The notes beneath the pieces were generated by a model, which saw nothing but the letters and a program-made list of their open reading frames with translations, searched no databases and was not told where the DNA came from. Shown piece after piece: positions 61,299-64,000 of a DNA stretch of 64,000 nt. Each line of letters opens with the position of its first letter. Position 1 is the first letter of the stretch. Origin of the DNA: Polytrichum commune (taxonomy: Eukaryota; Streptophyta; Polytrichopsida; Polytrichales; Polytrichaceae); NCBI GenBank assembly GCA_950295325.1, contig OX485805.1, positions 23,919,501 to 23,983,500 on the forward strand, in the 5' to 3' direction. The position numbers and the translations under genes are program-made.

Positions 61299-62499
61299 TA
61301 AATATCCATTTTGGGCACTATAGGTTTATAATGTTGCAATTATTGTCCCTTACTAAGTGATTTTCCATCCAAGTTTCAATCATCCATGGCAATATTTCAA
61401 GCACAAGGGTCAATGTTACTACAAACATTGGACTAGTATATAGATAAATGCATAGTGTCAATGATCAACATCAATAACAATATCAAAGGACCTACTTGTG
61501 GATATCATAATTTTAATATTAATCAAATATCGATATTTGGTCCGGATCTTTATATATCCGAGTTGTTATTTGGGTCAATGCCATTCTAAACCTTGTTGAC
61601 ACTAAGGCAATTTCAACTAGATAGGAAAGTTATTGTGTGGGATATAGCCCAGATGGTACCCAAAATGGGAATCATCTTCATATGTCCATACCTTATTAAC
61701 ATCAACACATATGAAATACTCATTATAAATACTCAAATGGTATTAAAAAAAACAATATTGTTCCACCATTGGCTACTACTTCCATTGACAATTTCATGGT
61801 TATAATGGTATTGTGGTACCATGGGGAGTGCAATAGAAACATGCCCCTCCCAAATGTGTTGTTCCTTCATTCTAATTGGGTTTCATTAGACTATGCAGGG
61901 GTCATTTCAACTTAAAATAGAAACAATCATGCCTTACAAAGTTTCTCTACGATTTCACACTCCCTCATGGCAAGTATCATGAGACTTTACCTCGTTTGTT
62001 TAGCTGGAGCTTTGTGGAAGGAGGGGATTATTTCTAATAAAATTCAGAATTTGATGGAGATTGCGCATGCATATTGTTGCAATCCACTTGGAATGTTGGG
62101 CATATGAGAGGGATTTAAGACTTGCATATTAGGCAACACAAGAAAAGCAACTTGCCTTGATTAATCAATTATTTGCGCACATGTCATTGCAAATGAATTG
62201 CTTCTGGCACCTATTATGTAGATATTTTTCATGGAGAAAGTGTGATTTATCCTCATCACTAAAGAATGTCATTGGTGAAATTCCACACTAATCAAAAAAT
62301 TGGATGCGTAATGAAGTTTGAAATAGAAGGCAACCTTGCAATAAATCATAGTTCCAAAAAGGCATGAGCAATTATTTGTCCTAATTTTTGCACACCTGTT
62401 GTAACTCTAAACATGTGATACACAAAGAGAATTACCAATCGATCTTTGCAACCAATATGATTGTTTATTATAGCTTAAAAAATGAAGGTGCAAATTTTG
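61299..62499. other. Intergenic, nothing recognised
   Basis: AT-rich, with no recognised gene. Upstream callose synthase exons were sought here and none found. Confidence 0.45.
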
Positions 62500-62660
62500 A
62501 TTTTATTATTTTTCTTTTTCATTGAGCACAAGAGGTGTGTGGCCACCAAGCTAGTCTCTATGTCAAATAGAGAGAAGATTTCATAATCAAGAACTAAACT
62601 GTCAACCACCTCCATTTGGTTTTAGGGACCTCTCCATTATCAACCATGAACATATGAATT
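62500..62660 (-). mobile_element. tRNA-like SINE candidate, copy 3 (old)
   Basis: On the - strand it aligns with copies 1 and 2 through AATGGAGAGGT, TTATGAAATCTTCTCTCT and TTTGACATAGAGACTAGC to an A-rich tail. The box B has decayed (AGTTTAGTTCT), suggesting greater age. Confidence 0.55.
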
Positions 62661-63077
62661 GTTCATGGTTGTCCGTTGAAGATGTGTCCCTTCGAAGTGT
62701 ACTCAATTTTGTTCGTAATTGTATGTAGATGTTGAGTACTTGTAAACATGAAGTGCCAAAATTCATAATTATTTTAGAAAACTATTTATGCATGTCATGC
62801 AAGGAGGAAATCTAGTGCTATGATGATCTCTTCACCCAATAATCTTTCCAAATGTACCGCACTTGGTTTCTAACCCATCATATAAAATAATGTTGTATCG
62901 TATGTGGAGTTTTGGAGACCAAATTGGATTTCGAACGGAGTCTTGGACTTCCAAAAAAAGTTAACCCATTCTTTATTGGACACTACACAAGTTGGTTGGA
63001 TTCCATGTCAATCCATTTTCTAGCTTACCATTAATAATTGTACATTGGTTAAATTCCTTTATAAAACTCTAGTACAT

Positions 63078-64000
63078 TTGTTTGAGGCTAAAATTGCAAA
63101 TGGCAACGGTGAACAATCCCTGAGCAGAGACATTTATCGACTTGGCCATCGTTTTGACTTCTTCCGCATGCTATCATGCTATTTCACAACAGTTGGTTAT
63201 TATTTCAGCACCATGGTAATTAATGCACTAAAAGTCAAGAATATAGTATGTTGAATAGTGATGAATTTTCAGCTCATTGCAATAACAAGATTACATGTGT
63301 GAACAAGCCCAGAGATTAGGGATACAAATGGACAATCCCTACAAGAATCGTATTCAATTATATAGATGCATTTCCATGATATTATTTGTTTGTATACTTC
63401 TGAGCATATAGATAATTTCTGACCTGTATTGTTGCACCTGTGCAGATTGTGCTTCTCACAGTGTATGTATTTTTGTATGGACGTATGTATCTTGCCCTCA
63501 GTGGAGTAGACAATTCACTAGTCCATCTTGCAAACAATAAAGCTCTTACGGCAGCTTTAGCATCACAATCACTTGTTCAGCTAGGGCTGCTCATGGCTTT
63601 ACCTAATGGTAATGGAGATTGGGCTGGAGAGAGGCTTCCGCACAGCCATGAGTGACTTCTTGACTATGCAGCTTCAGCTTGCGTCTGTCTTTTTCACTTT
63701 CTCCTTGGGAACAAAGACTCATCACTACTTTGGTCGGACAATTTTCCACGGTGGTGCCAAATATCGTCCAACTGGTCGTGGGTTTGTTGTAAGGCATGAA
63801 CGCTTTGCTGAGAACTACAGACTATATTCACGGTCTCACTTCACAAAAGGGATTGAGCTTCTTTTACTGCTCATTGTATACACGCACCATATACGTGTCC
63901 CGCTCTGCAAGTGGAGCAGTTACGTACATTTTGATCACCGTTTCAATGTGGTTCCTGGTAGCATCATGGTTATTTGCACCTTTCTTGTTCAATCCGTCGG
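63078..64000 (+). pseudogene. Callose synthase (glucan synthase-like), two exons, frameshifted, cut by window edge
   Basis: Exon 63078(or a few bases earlier)-63215 reads LFEAKIANGNGEQSLSRDIY and GHRFDFFRMLSCYFTTVGYY, the conserved catalytic-region end of plant callose synthases. After a GT-AG intron, exon 63446-64000 reads VYVFLYGRMYLALSG, ALASQSLVQLGLLMALP, GLERGFRTAMSDF, FFTFSLGTKTHYFGRT, GRGFVVRHERFAENYRLYSR and VSMWFLVASWLFAPFLFNPS. The last part contains membrane segments. There are two frame breaks: one extra A at about 63605, and a one-base shift (or two-base loss) near 63884-63895. Each truncates the reading frame. The family makes beta-1,3-glucan at the plasma membrane. Either a pseudogene or sequencing error in a real gene; the exact repair is not claimed. 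No earlier exons are visible in 61-63 kb. Confidence 0.85.

Overview
This window is nuclear DNA of a land plant. The evidence is an alpha-expansin with the usual plant exon structure, a nuclear gene for a plastid ribosomal protein with a transit-peptide-like leader, a callose synthase, a relic of a 12-oxophytodienoate-reductase-like gene, GT-AG introns throughout, and intergenic DNA full of plant-type transposons. I cannot name the species. Gene density is low: three apparently intact genes and two broken ones in 64 kb.

Layout. 0.1-18.5 kb has no recognisable gene; it holds dispersed repeats, terminal-inverted-repeat (TIR) elements, two copies of a tRNA-like SINE, and tandem arrays at 2.1-3.0, 5.8-6.5, 6.9-7.3 and 14.1-15.7 kb. 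An intact three-exon alpha-expansin lies on the + strand at 19.1-21.7 kb. 22-44 kb is again gene-free: more dispersed repeats, tandem arrays at 27.5, 30.5-31.9 and 32.1-32.6 kb, two near-identical elements whose ends are G/C homopolymers (35.0 and 35.6 kb), and a 1.14-kb near-perfect foldback at 38.5-39.6 kb.

The plastid ribosomal protein L29 gene lies on the - strand at 44.1-46.0 kb. About 0.8 kb upstream of its start codon is a duplicated fragment of the 3' end of eIF3m (46.8-48.1 kb). A Stowaway-like element split by a TIR element with an 8-bp target duplication follows at 48.3-49.6 kb. Inverted repeats occupy 50.4-52.2 kb, and OPR-like relics with a locally duplicated block lie at 53.0-55.0 kb. 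The complete ten-exon eIF3m gene is on the - strand at 56.8-60.5 kb, with a Tourist-like element about 285 bp upstream of its ATG. The right edge carries two exons of a callose synthase on the + strand, with two frameshifts.

The genes are unrelated housekeeping and cell-wall functions; I see no operon or gene cluster. Expansin and callose synthase both act on the wall, but they are 40 kb apart and I infer no link. The main interest is structural: families of short non-autonomous elements, a capture of a gene 3' end, intronic tandem repeats, and several long hairpins that could feed small-RNA pathways. All repeat identities were judged by eye.
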